64,000 nucleotides of DNA from Vulcanimicrobiota bacterium (GCA_019637395.1 JAHBVR010000008.1:62001-126000); one strand, 5' to 3'; counted from the first letter of the stretch, positions 15,826 to 25,280 are shown. Notes: generated by a model not told the origin, from the letters alone. Made by a program: numbers and translations.

Positions 15826-17715
15826 TTACTTAGCAGCTTCCTCGTAGGAGTGCCCCTGCTTCTCGACGATCTCACCGGCCTTCTGGCGGTTGCGGCCCGC
15901 TTCGATCAGCTTCCAGGCTTCCGACTCCATGGTCTGGGCCCTGGCTTTCTTCTGTTCCGCTTCGGCCGTGTTGTTTTCGGCCTGTTCGCGCAGGCTGCGG
16001 GCTTCTTCGAGCATGCGGTAGCCGCGATTCTCCAGCTTCAGACCTTCCATTTCGGCGCTCAGACCGGCTTCAACTTCCTTGATGCCGGTGGAGACCTGCT
16101 TGTGGCCTTCCTCGCCGAACTGGAAGCCCTCATCGATCTTGGCCAGCCCCTGGCTTTCCTTGTCGATGGCTTTCTGCTCGCGACCCAGGCCCTGGCCGAG
16201 TTTTTTCAAGGCTTTGCGCTCATCCTGGCGCAGCCGCTTCTCCTGCTCGCGATCCTGGCCGATCTGGCCCAGCGCGTTGTCGATGCGGGCTCCGCTGGCG
16301 TCTTCGTTTCTGCGCGCCTGGCGGTAGTCGGCCAGATGGCCGCGCTCCTGGGTGCGCGCCTCGTTTTCGATCTCGCGGCCCTGATCGTAGACCTGCATGC
16401 CGTCCTCGCGAAGTTCCGTGCCTTCGTGGTTGAGCTGCAGACTGTGGACTTCGGCCTTGGCCGACTCCACGTAGGTCTTGAGGCCCGACTGCAGCCATTC
16501 GATCGACTGTGATTGAGCTTCCCGGGCATTGGCCTGATCCTGCTGGGCCTGGGCCGCCAGAGCGCTGGCCCGGGCCTGCTGGGAGGCGGCTTGTTCGCTT
16601 AAGGATTGAGCCTGTTCCGACTTGCACTGACTTTCGGTTTGCGCTTGCTGGAATTCGGCCGTTTTGGCCTGAGCCTGCTGGCGCAGTTGGGCGGCCTGCT
16701 GCAGATCGCGCTGGCCTGCCTGGATGTAAGCCATACCGCAGCAGTAGCTGCAGGGGCACATCAGCAACTGGTGGCCGTAGGCGATCGACTGGTGGCCACG
16801 CTGCTGCAGGCACTGAGCCTGGGCGTTTAACTGCTGAGCTTCGATCTGCAGGCAACCGGCTTTCTGGCCGAGCTGTTCGGCCTGGGCCCGCAGGCTGTTG
16901 GCCTGGGCCTGGTTGCAGGCGGCCTGGTTGCCGAGCTTGTTGGCTTCCTCGCCGTTGCGCGAGGCGCGCTCGCTCCACTTCTGTGATTGAGTCTTGAGGC
17001 GCTGCGATTCGTTGAGCGATTCGTGCGACTCCAGTCCCAAGAACTTGGAATCGTCGTGAGCTTGCGCTCCCCGGGCCACTTTGTCGGAACCTTGCGTGAC
17101 CACGGCTACGCCGTCGTCCTTGAGTCCGTGGGCGGATTTTTCCTGTTCCCAGGCGCCGGTGAAGCCACTGACGGCGGCGTCCTGCTTGCGCTCGGCGCGT
17201 CCTTGGGCGCGCAACTCTTGACCCAATACCTTGCGTTGCGCGTTCTTGTCCGCTTCCAGGGCGCTTTCCGCCTGGCGGGCATCGCTGAAGAGCTCAAGCT
17301 GCTTGTCCTGGTAGTTCTCGGCGATCTGCTGGCGTTTCAGGCCCGACTTGACGTCTTTTAAACCATCGTGCTTGGTGTCCAGGCCGACTTGCTGATATTC
17401 GATACCGTCGCGTATGCGGTCGGCGCCGTCGAGCTGGGCCACCTGCCCGGCCAGCACCAGACCCTGGCCGGCGTCGAGACGCTGCTGCCCCTGAGTCTGT
17501 TGGTCAGCGGCCTGTTTCAGCTGGCTGTCGGCGGTGGCCTGCTGCTGCTGGGCCGAGCTGTCCAGTTGGACAGCATCCACGAGCGTTTGAACGCCTTTTT
17601 CGGTCTGTTCAACGCCCTTCTTTTGCATTTCTTGCCCGCGTTGCACCATAGCCTGGCTCTGCACCAGCAGAACCTGCTTGAGGCGACTCAGGTCGTTCCC
17701 CTGTATGTTACTCAT
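15826..17715 (-). CDS. 629-residue Gln/Ala-rich coiled-coil protein with a central cysteine cluster
   Basis: The protein is very rich in Gln, Ala, Glu and Lys (e.g. QAADQQTQGQQRLDAGQGL) and consists of long heptad-like stretches on both sides of a central segment at residues ~316-334 that reads QLLMCPCSYCCGMAYIQAG, with four Cys in seven residues. A second Cys cluster flanks it (NQAACNQAQ, KAGCLQIEAQQ, QAQCLQQRG). The cysteines fall at the exact middle of the chain, consistent with a hairpin whose tip is a disulfide-, metal- or lipid-modified knob. There is no signal peptide or known domain. It starts with ATG 17715 and is followed after 17 nt by the unknown gene and fahA. Function is unknown. 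Confidence 0.72.
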   Translation of the reverse strand: MSNIQGNDLSRLKQVLLVQSQAMVQRGQEMQKKGVEQTEKGVQTLVDAVQLDSSAQQQQATADSQLKQAADQQTQGQQRLDAGQGLVLAGQVAQLDGADRIRDGIEYQQVGLDTKHDGLKDVKSGLKRQQIAENYQDKQLELFSDARQAESALEADKNAQRKVLGQELRAQGRAERKQDAAVSGFTGAWEQEKSAHGLKDDGVAVVTQGSDKVARGAQAHDDSKFLGLESHESLNESQRLKTQSQKWSERASRNGEEANKLGNQAACNQAQANSLRAQAEQLGQKAGCLQIEAQQLNAQAQCLQQRGHQSIAYGHQLLMCPCSYCCGMAYIQAGQRDLQQAAQLRQQAQAKTAEFQQAQTESQCKSEQAQSLSEQAASQQARASALAAQAQQDQANAREAQSQSIEWLQSGLKTYVESAKAEVHSLQLNHEGTELREDGMQVYDQGREIENEARTQERGHLADYRQARRNEDASGARIDNALGQIGQDREQEKRLRQDERKALKKLGQGLGREQKAIDKESQGLAKIDEGFQFGEEGHKQVSTGIKEVEAGLSAEMEGLKLENRGYRMLEEARSLREQAENNTAEAEQKKARAQTMESEAWKLIEAGRNRQKAGEIVEKQGHSYEEAAK

Positions 17716-17803
17716 GATCTATCCATAGAATAGCAAAAGGCTCTGGCCACATGATTAACAACTCTTTGCCAACCCACCTCCCCTAGATTTTTATGCTTTT
17801 TGC

Positions 17804-18727
17804 GTGAAAATCCGGGCAATGGAAGTCGAACGCAATCTGCTTCAATCGCCTCTATCCAGCCCGGTGAGGACGCGCGCCTCCAAAGCGCGCAAGTCGGCGC
17901 CGCCCAGCCTTGACCGTGTGCAAACCAGTGAAAGCCTGGAACACGTGGCCTGCCGCGTGCTCTTTCGCCGTCTACCCGAATTGCTCTCGCGCATGGTGGC
18001 GACTTCTCAGGAGCCGGGTCAGGTCACTTTCGTCTTTCGTCTCGGTTACTTCGACATGGCCGGCCTCTCCCAGGCGCGCAAAGAGTTTTTTCAGGAAACC
18101 CGGACCGGCATGCGCATCATGGTGGAGGTCCCGGATGAACTGCCCGGGGAGTCCAGGCAGTCGCTGCACCTGAAGGTGACTCCGGGCAACTTGAAGCGCC
18201 TGGCCCGCAGGGCAGCCGCCCAGGTGCGTAGCGAGCGACTGGATGGCGCCGTCAAGACCCGTTCGAGTGCGGTGGTGACCGTGACCAGCGCACCGGAAGT
18301 CGTGAAGGCGCCTCAGGGGCGCGAAGAGGTCTCTCCGGTATTGCGCCATCTGGTCGCTGTCGTCAAGGGAGAGGAGGGGCGCAAACTCGATCTGCGCTCT
18401 CCCGCTCCGCCGCCGCTTAAGCCCTGGCTGCGATCGGCATCGAAGAAAAAGAAGCAAGTTCCTTTTTGGCTGCGCCGCCGCGAGCAAGTGGTGTGGCGCG
18501 AGCCGCGCCACATCGGTCCTAAAGCCGCCGAGAATGCGCATTCGGCCGAACGCCAGCCTCACTGTCTGTGCCCCGCCTGCGGCCGGGAAATGGAAAGCAC
18601 CTTGCTCTATTGCCCGGAGTGCACCATGCGGGCCGCCCGTTACATCCGGATTCCCGAAGCCAGGCGGTGCGGCCAATCACCTCAGTCGCTGAGCTGGCTG
18701 CTCAGCCAGGTCGTCTCCTGCCGTTAG
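17804..18727 (+). CDS. Hypothetical protein with C-terminal zinc ribbon
   Basis: 307 residues from GTG 17804; an ATG at 17819 is an alternative. Residues 1-60 are basic and disordered-looking. A middle region (EHVACRVLFRRLPELLSRMV, then VTFVFRLGYFDMAGLSQARK) is predicted folded, followed by a basic linker (ASKKKKQVPFWLRRREQ). The C-terminus has CLCPACGREMESTLLYCPEC, a Cys-x2-Cys-x14-Cys-x2-Cys-type zinc ribbon. I do not recognise the family. It is divergent from the coiled-coil gene, with ~90 bp between them. Confidence 0.65.
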   Translation: MKIRAMEVERNLLQSPLSSPVRTRASKARKSAPPSLDRVQTSESLEHVACRVLFRRLPELLSRMVATSQEPGQVTFVFRLGYFDMAGLSQARKEFFQETRTGMRIMVEVPDELPGESRQSLHLKVTPGNLKRLARRAAAQVRSERLDGAVKTRSSAVVTVTSAPEVVKAPQGREEVSPVLRHLVAVVKGEEGRKLDLRSPAPPPLKPWLRSASKKKKQVPFWLRRREQVVWREPRHIGPKAAENAHSAERQPHCLCPACGREMESTLLYCPECTMRAARYIRIPEARRCGQSPQSLSWLLSQVVSCR

Positions 18728-18805
18728 AAGGTTTCCCGAGGCCGTGGGTCCGGCCCAACTGTGGTTAGGGGAACTCTGCGGAGCTTCCTGAATTTGAAAT
18801 GGCTT

Positions 18806-19552
18806 ATGCGCATCATGACCTACAATATTCGGGCCGGTCGTGGACTCGACGGCCGCCTTAGCCTGAATCGCATCGCTCAGGTCATCCAAGCCGAATCCCC
18901 GGATGTGGTCGCCCTGCAGGAGGTCGATTCCCAACGCAAGCGCTCTACTTACGAGGACCAGGCTCATGTGTTGGCCGACAGGTTGGGATATCACTGCGCC
19001 TTTGTGCACGCCCGGCGTTGGACCCGCGGAGAGTATGGCAACGCCATTCTCTCCCGCTTCCCCCTGCTCGATTTTCAGCGCCTGGCCTTGCCCAAGCCGG
19101 CCCGGCTGCCGGTGGAAGCTCGCTGTGTGCTGCAGTGCCGCCTGGCCCATCCCGATGGGGACGTGCATGTGTGGAACACGCATTTAGGCTTGTTGGCGGC
19201 CGAGCGCCGCGCCCAGGTGGCGGTGATGATTCAGGAATATCTGCGTCATCAGGAATTACCCTTGATTTTGTGCGGTGACTTCAACGCGAGGCCGCGTTCC
19301 AAAGAAATCTCGGGCCTGGGCCTGCACCTGCAGAGAGTTCTGTCGCACCGGACCTTTCCCGGCTTTTTGCCGGTGGTTCACCTCGACCATGTATTTCATA
19401 CTAAGCACTTGCGAGTGGATCGTACTTTTGTGCCGAAAACATTGTTGGCTCGCAGGGCTTCCGACCATCTTCCCCTGGTGGTGGATCTGCAGTGGCTGAA
19501 AAAGCCGGCTCCGCGTCTGGAGGCCCGCCAGATCCTCAATCTTGATCGATAA
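18806..19552 (+). CDS. Endonuclease/exonuclease/phosphatase (EEP) family protein
   Basis: 248 residues from ATG 18806. Family motifs appear in order: MRIMTYNIRAGRG (metal Asn), VVALQEVDSQRKRS (metal Glu), GNAILSRFPLL, WNTHLGLLAAERRAQV (catalytic His), LILCGDFNARP (Asp/Asn), and ASDHLPLVVDL (Asp-His). The architecture matches Mg-dependent phosphodiesterases that cut DNA, RNA or phospho-lipids. No signal peptide is seen, so it is probably cytoplasmic. The in-frame extension to GTG 18761 lacks motifs. It lies 79 nt after the zinc-ribbon gene and may be co-transcribed. Confidence 0.82.
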   Translation: MRIMTYNIRAGRGLDGRLSLNRIAQVIQAESPDVVALQEVDSQRKRSTYEDQAHVLADRLGYHCAFVHARRWTRGEYGNAILSRFPLLDFQRLALPKPARLPVEARCVLQCRLAHPDGDVHVWNTHLGLLAAERRAQVAVMIQEYLRHQELPLILCGDFNARPRSKEISGLGLHLQRVLSHRTFPGFLPVVHLDHVFHTKHLRVDRTFVPKTLLARRASDHLPLVVDLQWLKKPAPRLEARQILNLDR

Positions 19553-19687
19553 TAAGTGGGGGAATTCTCATAAACTTGCCGAAGTTTCACAAAGCCGCCC
19601 AAAGAATTTACAAGGATCCCGGGCAATTTATGCGTCGCTTGTCCACAGCTCTTAAGATGGACTTCCAAGACTGGAGGGAGTGGAACG

Positions 19688-21832
19688 ATGGGACAGACAA
19701 AGGGGACACGCAAGGGGTTCTCCCTGCTCGAGGTCGTTTTCACAGCAGGTCTGCTGGGGCTCACGGCAGGGCTCTTCATGGTCAGCGGGGCACCTCGGAT
19801 GAAAGGCAAAACCGGCGTCAAGGCGATGGCGGAAGCTCTGGCCAACGAGTTGGGGCAGGCCCGCCTGTTGGCGATGCGCCAGCTCAGTCCGGTGGCGGTG
19901 ATGTTCCCAGCCGAGGGAGGCCGCCCTCATAGCACTTCCCTCTATCAGTTGGAGGGTCTCACCTTTCCTCGGGTGACTCGCTCGCGCAGCTATGCGGGTG
20001 ACTTCCCCGGGCAGTCATTCTTTATCGGCAGTTGGGGTGCCAGCGGGGAGAGCAGTAGCGAGCTCGTGTCAGGGACCAAGTGGACTGACTTTGATGTCGA
20101 CGAGTGGCTTCCTCACGATACCGGCGATGTTCGCAAGGACGACAGCGCGCTGGTCTTTATGCCCGACGGTACCGTGCGCGGCCGCAGGGACGGTAGTGGC
20201 CTGCCTCACTTCCAAGGGGAATATCACATCGCGGTGAGTGCTGGTGTGTCTTACTCGAACAGTAACCTCAGCGCCGCCGGCGAGACCTTTACGGTTTGTG
20301 TCAACGGGGGCGGAGGCATCCGGGTGGAGTCTGGATTGGCCGGTTCCTCCATAAAGACCGTGGGCACTCAGGGCAACTCCCACCCTCCCGCCCCGGCGGT
20401 CAAGCAGACTCAGTTGGGCCACGCTATGGGAGATCCCCGAGGGAGCAGTTCTCTACCGACGGCCACCGAGGAGCGACCCACCACGATTCCTCCGGATGGA
20501 TTCGCTACCGTCACGGCTTTTGCCCAGGATGTCAACGAATCCGGGGAACGTCTCTTCTGCCGCTGGAAGGTCAATCCACCCACCGGCCGGGGCGATGGCG
20601 TTTTCTCCGTCCGAATGGAAGATGAAAATGGCAATCCTAAAGGCGCGGCCATGGACTTCAATCCCAAGGCCAAGATCCTCCAGGGAAACAGTGTGGTGGA
20701 GAAGCCTGTCTATCAGGCCAGTTATCAGTGGCACCCACCAACCGATGCCGAGCCGGGGGATGTCTTCAAGCTCAACCTCTTGCTGCAAAATCAGGCCACC
20801 GGGCAATGGTTGGACGTGGGTATACAAAAAATCGTCAAGATCGGTCCTTATGGAGATATTCTCTTTGAGAGAATTAACGGAGATGGTAGCGAGCGGGGAC
20901 TTTATCGCATGAACGCCGATGGCGGGAACAAACGCCGCTTCGAGATCGCGCCTTCGACCCCGGCTGAACCGAAGAAATTCCGCGAGTGGCACCCCGCCGC
21001 CTCGGCCGATTCCAGCCGCATCGCCTTCATCGCCAGGGCGGGCAATGGCCCGAATGACCGCCCCGGCCCCAGCGGCAACGATATTTATCTGACCGACAAG
21101 AGCGGACTCACCTGCGTTCGGGTGACCCAGGGCCTTGACGTCGAGTCGGTGGGTTTGAGCCCCGACGGCTCCCACGTGGTCTTCAAAGCCTGGGAGGGAG
21201 GTAGTTATAGCCTGTACACGGCCCCTGTCTACCCTACCAATGTGCCGCCCTACAACAACCGAAAACTGCTGGCCTCGAACGTTATGGGGATTAACAATAC
21301 ATCAGGTTTGCACCAGGTGTGTTTCCGAGAAGACCGCCTCGTCTGGACGCCCAACAATCACATTCTTTACTGCGCTCCCGAGCCCAGGCCCTGGCTTTAC
21401 AGAATTGAGGTGAATGAAAGCGGGGCCAAGACGGGAGGGCCATTCCAGGTCAACCTGCTGGAAGGTGGCACCCTGCAGGGGATGTGGAGCGCCTACTGGT
21501 CTCCTCGCTTCGGGCAGGTCTTCAGCACCATTGACAAGGGAATTGCTCTGGGTGACCCTCTGATCGGTCAGGGGGACAGCAGTGGAATCGGCAATGGCTT
21601 TTTCAGTGAGGGTGATTGGGACTCTCAGCCCAGCACCATCGAATATACGCCGGGGCAGAAGGGATTGATGTGGATACGCACTCCAACCGGCGGCACCAGT
21701 GGTCCGGAGGACAACCTGCACATCGTGATGGTGAAGAACCTTCCTCTCGGAACCAATCCGATTCCAGACCCGATCAAGCTCACCGCAGATTTGACCACCG
21801 GTAAGTCGTGGTTCCCCATCCATCTGCGCTAA
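19688..21832 (+). CDS. Prepilin fused to a TolB-like beta-propeller
   Basis: 714 residues, ATG preceded by GGAGGGAG with good spacing. The N-terminus KG|FSLLEVVFTAGLLGLTAG is a type III (prepilin peptidase) signal with Gly-1, Phe+1 and Glu+5, followed by a GspH/FimT-like domain (ALANELGQARLLAMRQLSPV). From about residue 390 onwards come WD40/TolB-like blades: GSERGLYRMNADGGNKRR, SADSSRIAFIARAGN, NDIYLTDKSGLTC, VGLSPDGSHVVFKAWEGGS. Minor pilins are normally 130-220 residues, so a propeller ectodomain is unusual and could act as a tip adhesin or assembly cap. It heads a four-gene pilin operon; its last 25 nt overlap the next gene. Confidence 0.82.
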   Translation: MGQTKGTRKGFSLLEVVFTAGLLGLTAGLFMVSGAPRMKGKTGVKAMAEALANELGQARLLAMRQLSPVAVMFPAEGGRPHSTSLYQLEGLTFPRVTRSRSYAGDFPGQSFFIGSWGASGESSSELVSGTKWTDFDVDEWLPHDTGDVRKDDSALVFMPDGTVRGRRDGSGLPHFQGEYHIAVSAGVSYSNSNLSAAGETFTVCVNGGGGIRVESGLAGSSIKTVGTQGNSHPPAPAVKQTQLGHAMGDPRGSSSLPTATEERPTTIPPDGFATVTAFAQDVNESGERLFCRWKVNPPTGRGDGVFSVRMEDENGNPKGAAMDFNPKAKILQGNSVVEKPVYQASYQWHPPTDAEPGDVFKLNLLLQNQATGQWLDVGIQKIVKIGPYGDILFERINGDGSERGLYRMNADGGNKRRFEIAPSTPAEPKKFREWHPAASADSSRIAFIARAGNGPNDRPGPSGNDIYLTDKSGLTCVRVTQGLDVESVGLSPDGSHVVFKAWEGGSYSLYTAPVYPTNVPPYNNRKLLASNVMGINNTSGLHQVCFREDRLVWTPNNHILYCAPEPRPWLYRIEVNESGAKTGGPFQVNLLEGGTLQGMWSAYWSPRFGQVFSTIDKGIALGDPLIGQGDSSGIGNGFFSEGDWDSQPSTIEYTPGQKGLMWIRTPTGGTSGPEDNLHIVMVKNLPLGTNPIPDPIKLTADLTTGKSWFPIHLR

Positions 21833-22653
21833 AGCGACGCCACGGCCTGAGCATGGCCGAGGCGATCGTAGCCATGTTCGTGCTGCTCGGCGGGTTCACC
21901 GTGATTTTCCGGCTCTTCCACACCGCCATTCACTACTCCGGTATCATTGACGCCCAACAGAACAAGGTGCGGGTAGCGCTGAACAAACTGGAAGAAGTCA
22001 GAGCCTGGAGCCGGTCTGTGCACACTCCTGTGGGATCCACCCCCTTTGACCCAATTTCTGCTGGCTGGTCGTCATGGCACAACAAATCGGGAGTCGACGA
22101 CGACTACCCGGAAATCTGCTGGAAGGTGATTGTAGAGGACTACGTACTCTACTCCCCCTGCTGGCAATTTGAGTCGATCAAATCCAGCGACCAGCGCAAG
22201 ATGGAGCGCTGCTGCAAGCAAGTTACGGTGAAGGTCAACACCACGGACCCCGAGGCTATCGGCACCGGAATGATGAATCGCCCCGTAGTTATTACTACTC
22301 TGATAGGACAACCGTCCATAGAAACAACCAACCTGACGGTCTCCGTGACGGGCAGCCCGGCCACAGTCGTCCAGGGAGGCAAAACCCCCACCTACTATGC
22401 CGTACTCAGGGCCAACGGCCATGAGATTCTTGACCCCTTCTTTCGCTGGGCCACCCTGGGTGACGCCACCGGCACCTGCCTGGAGAGTGCCACGGGCGGC
22501 AACATGACCGTGGAGCACAAGATTGCAGTTCCGAACGGCAACCCTTCCGTCATCTATAGTGTCCCGGGGGACTGCGTGCCCCGCGCCACCTGCAAATTCC
22601 GAGGCTCTACGGTGACCGGCGATGGGCCGACCATCAGCATCCAGGATTCATGA
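21808..22653 (+). CDS. Prepilin-type protein (PilV-like) with Ig-like C-terminus
   Basis: 281 residues from GTG 21808, overlapping the previous gene by 25 nt; ATG 21853 would lie inside the signal. The signal RRHG|LSMAEAIVAMFVLLGGF has Gly-1 and Glu+5, followed by a hydrophobic helix and QQNKVRVALNKLEEVRAW. The exported part contains several Cys (VLYSPCWQFES, KMERCCKQVTVKVN) that could form disulfides. A C-terminal region with TNLTVSVTGSPATVVQGGK resembles an Ig-like beta-sandwich. It is the second gene of the plus-strand pilin operon. Confidence 0.75.
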   Translation: MVPHPSALKRRHGLSMAEAIVAMFVLLGGFTVIFRLFHTAIHYSGIIDAQQNKVRVALNKLEEVRAWSRSVHTPVGSTPFDPISAGWSSWHNKSGVDDDYPEICWKVIVEDYVLYSPCWQFESIKSSDQRKMERCCKQVTVKVNTTDPEAIGTGMMNRPVVITTLIGQPSIETTNLTVSVTGSPATVVQGGKTPTYYAVLRANGHEILDPFFRWATLGDATGTCLESATGGNMTVEHKIAVPNGNPSVIYSVPGDCVPRATCKFRGSTVTGDGPTISIQDS

Positions 22654-23276
22654 GAAAAAGTGGCTTCAGCCTCCTGGAAACGCTGATCACCATCGCCCTG
22701 GTATCGCTGGTCTTCGGCATGTTCATGATGCTCTTGCGCGATTCATTCACGATCACGCGCCGCATGGCCAGCAAGGATGAACATCGGCGCGCCGCTCAGG
22801 TGGCTCTGGACCGGATGCTGACCGAAGCGCGTGAAGCCGATACGATCCAGTCTCCCGCCGTCAGCGACGACTACACTTTCCAGTTGCAGCTCTCCAAGGT
22901 CCACGAGCAGGATGCCGTCCGCTGCCCGGCTCCCCTCTCCTATCCTATCCCCGACACGAATCCGCCTGGCGCCATCGCACTGCCCGTTCCTTCAGCCAAC
23001 GCTGCGTTTGAACCCTTTAAGAACGATTACCGGCGCAAAGTCCTCTATCATCTGGAGAGCGATGGCAACCTGGTTCGGGAGGCAGGACCCTTCTCGGGTT
23101 CCTTGGGTGACCCGCTGGTGCTGGGCACCGGCCTGACCGGTCTGCGTTGCGAGTGGGATAAAGATACTCCCCTGGCTTCTCAAGAATTGTTGAAGATTAC
23201 TTTGACCTATCAGGAGGGCAATAATCCTAGACCCATCGTGGGTTTGGTGCACTGCCCGGGAGTGAAGAGGAACTGA
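22650..23276 (+). CDS. Prepilin-type protein, PulJ/PilW-like
   Basis: 208 residues; ATG overlaps the preceding TGA (ATGA). The prepilin signal RKSG|FSLLETLITIALVSLVF has Gly-1, Phe+1 and Glu+5. The helix DEHRRAAQVALDRMLTEARE and the short beta-rich rest match GspJ/PilW minor pseudopilins. It probably forms a tip complex with the neighbouring PilV- and PilX-like proteins. Confidence 0.8.
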   Translation: MRKSGFSLLETLITIALVSLVFGMFMMLLRDSFTITRRMASKDEHRRAAQVALDRMLTEAREADTIQSPAVSDDYTFQLQLSKVHEQDAVRCPAPLSYPIPDTNPPGAIALPVPSANAAFEPFKNDYRRKVLYHLESDGNLVREAGPFSGSLGDPLVLGTGLTGLRCEWDKDTPLASQELLKITLTYQEGNNPRPIVGLVHCPGVKRN

Positions 23277-23278
23277 AG

Positions 23279-23785
23279 GTGCGCCGACGCGGAATGTTGC
23301 TGGTTGTGGCTCTGCTGGTGTTGGGAGTGGCGTTGGTAGCCGGGATGGGCTTGATGACCTCCCAGATTGCCAGCTATCGTGGGGTTAGCGCTGTCGAAGG
23401 TGCCGCCCAGGCCCTTGCCCTGGCGCAAGCCGGACTCGAGGATGCCCGCCTGAAAATGGAACGGGACTACCAATTCCCGCCCCGTGGCGATGGCAATTTC
23501 ATGGAAGATACCAGTCCCAACGCCCAGGGCCAGACCCTCTTCACCTACTGTGAAGATGTCCGCGTGGGCGGTAAACGCTTCGGTTCCTATCAGGTCAGTA
23601 TCGATACCAGTTTCGTTACCGAATATAAGTTCACTCGTATCATTTCTAACGGAATTATTGGACCTTTAGAAGCTCCTATAGCCCAGCGTACGCTGAAGGT
23701 TGACATCGACACCAATGTAGGGGACGCCAGTCGCAACTCCAGCCGCTACCTGCCCATCAAGATCGAGGATATGTCAGGCCTGTAA
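23279..23785 (+). CDS. PilX/GspK-like pilus assembly protein
   Basis: 168 residues from GTG 23279, 2 nt after the previous stop. The N-terminus MRRRGMLLVVALLVLGVALV is a Gly-containing leader with a hydrophobic helix but no Glu at +5, as in GspK/PilX proteins. Next comes VEGAAQALALAQAGLEDARL, the alpha-helix found in these families. It is the last gene of the operon and ends 6 nt before the converging cardiolipin synthase gene. Confidence 0.72.
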   Translation: MRRRGMLLVVALLVLGVALVAGMGLMTSQIASYRGVSAVEGAAQALALAQAGLEDARLKMERDYQFPPRGDGNFMEDTSPNAQGQTLFTYCEDVRVGGKRFGSYQVSIDTSFVTEYKFTRIISNGIIGPLEAPIAQRTLKVDIDTNVGDASRNSSRYLPIKIEDMSGL

Positions 23786-23791
23786 TTTCCT

Positions 23792-25225
23792 TCACAGGAT
23801 AGTTTCGAAGAGCCGGGCAATTTTTACGCCCAGCTTGAAGAAGAAGCTGCGCTTCTCGTAGTCGTCCCGGCCCATGACTTCGCTCTGTTCCAGGTCGCGC
23901 CGCAGCATCTGTTCCACCTGCAGGGCGAAGGGCTGATCGAAGACGACCAGGTTGCCTTCGAAGTTCAGGTGCATGGAGCGGGCATCCAGGTTGCTGCTGC
24001 CCACCCAGGAGGTATGATCGTCGATCAGCATGACTTTCTGGTGAGGATGGCCGGCTCGGTAGCGATAGATTTCGATGCCGCTGGCGGCCGCTTCGGGCAG
24101 GTAGGAATAGGCGGCCAGGTACATGATGAAAAGATCCCAGCGCAAAGGGATGATCACCTTGATTTCCACGCCGCGTAGCGCGGCGGCTTTGAGGGCGTCC
24201 AGCACCGAGGGAACGGGCACGAAATAGGGAGTGGCCAGCCAGATGCGCTTTTGAGCCGAGTGGATGCAGTGCAGGAAAAAGAGCATGCCCTCGTCGTTCG
24301 GATCGGAGGGCCCGTTGGCCACATACAGGGCCTCGGTGTCGTGACCCGGGGCGGGAGTGGGATTCAGGTCCAGGCGCTCGGGCACCAGACCGTCGCTGGC
24401 CCAGAAGTAATCGGAAAGAAAGGCCAGTTGAATGCCCTCGACGGCCGGGCCCTCGACGCGCACGTGGGTGTCGCGCCAGGCTCCATAAAAGGGATTGCGC
24501 CCCAGCGAGTCGTCGTGGACGTTGACGCCGCCGACCAGCGCCACCCGTCCGTCCACCACAGTGATCTTGCGATGGTTGCGGAAATTGAACTGGAGGCGTC
24601 CGGCCCCCACCCGGGCCGGATAGAAGGGGTAGATCTTGATACCGGCCTCGCGCAAGTCTTTTAAATATGACCAGGGCAATCCCAGGCTGCCCAGTTCGTC
24701 ATAGATGAAGTAGCAGGCGACTCCCTGGCGCGCTTTGCCGATCAGGGCTCGTTTCAGAGTGCGGCCGATGTCGTCATCGGCGATGAGAAAATACTCCAGA
24801 TAGATGTAGCTCTGCGCTTTTTCGATCTCCTCGAAGAGGGCCGCGAACATGGCTTCCCCGTCGATGAGCAGGTCGACTTTGTTGGCGCGCGTGATGGGAA
24901 AGTCGGCCAGGCGTTGGAAGCCCCGTTCCACCGGGTCAGGGTCGCTGATAGCGTAGTGGCCCACCTGCTTGACATATTCGGCCAGCACTTTTTTATCCAG
25001 GGAGCCGGCCCGGAAGGCGCGCTGGTATCCGGAGAAGCGATAGGTTCCCAGGATCCAGTAGGCCGGTAAGGTCAGGTAGGGGAAGAGCACCAGGGCCAGG
25101 CTCCAGGCGATGGCCGAAGCCGAAGTCCGGCAGTTCCAGATGGCGTGCAGGGCGCTGGCGGCGCCGCCCAGGTGGAAAAGGGCGGCCAGGATGGCTAGAG
25201 TCCAGGTCAAGGCGTTCCACCACAC
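23792..25225 (-). CDS. cls: Cardiolipin synthase (phospholipase D family)
   Basis: 477 residues from GTG 25225. Two N-terminal membrane helices (ALTWTLAILAALFHL and AIAWSLALVLFPYLTLPAY) precede two HxKxxxxD catalytic motifs, HRKITVVDGRVALVGG and HQKVMLIDDHTSWVGSSN. This matches bacterial ClsA, which joins two phosphatidylglycerols into cardiolipin at the inner membrane. The gene is single and lies between the converging pilin operon and the divergent MFS gene. Confidence 0.9.
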   Translation of the reverse strand: MWWNALTWTLAILAALFHLGGAASALHAIWNCRTSASAIAWSLALVLFPYLTLPAYWILGTYRFSGYQRAFRAGSLDKKVLAEYVKQVGHYAISDPDPVERGFQRLADFPITRANKVDLLIDGEAMFAALFEEIEKAQSYIYLEYFLIADDDIGRTLKRALIGKARQGVACYFIYDELGSLGLPWSYLKDLREAGIKIYPFYPARVGAGRLQFNFRNHRKITVVDGRVALVGGVNVHDDSLGRNPFYGAWRDTHVRVEGPAVEGIQLAFLSDYFWASDGLVPERLDLNPTPAPGHDTEALYVANGPSDPNDEGMLFFLHCIHSAQKRIWLATPYFVPVPSVLDALKAAALRGVEIKVIIPLRWDLFIMYLAAYSYLPEAAASGIEIYRYRAGHPHQKVMLIDDHTSWVGSSNLDARSMHLNFEGNLVVFDQPFALQVEQMLRRDLEQSEVMGRDDYEKRSFFFKLGVKIARLFETIL

Positions 25226-25280
25226 CCCTGAGCATTAGGACCCTGCAGGGAATTCACCTGCGTTCAGAAGGGGTCACGAA

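Noticed and set aside
16220-16978. 252-codon frame inside the coiled-coil gene
   Set aside because: Same-strand shadow frame with Arg/Gly/Pro-rich composition typical of off-frame reading of Gln/Ala codons.
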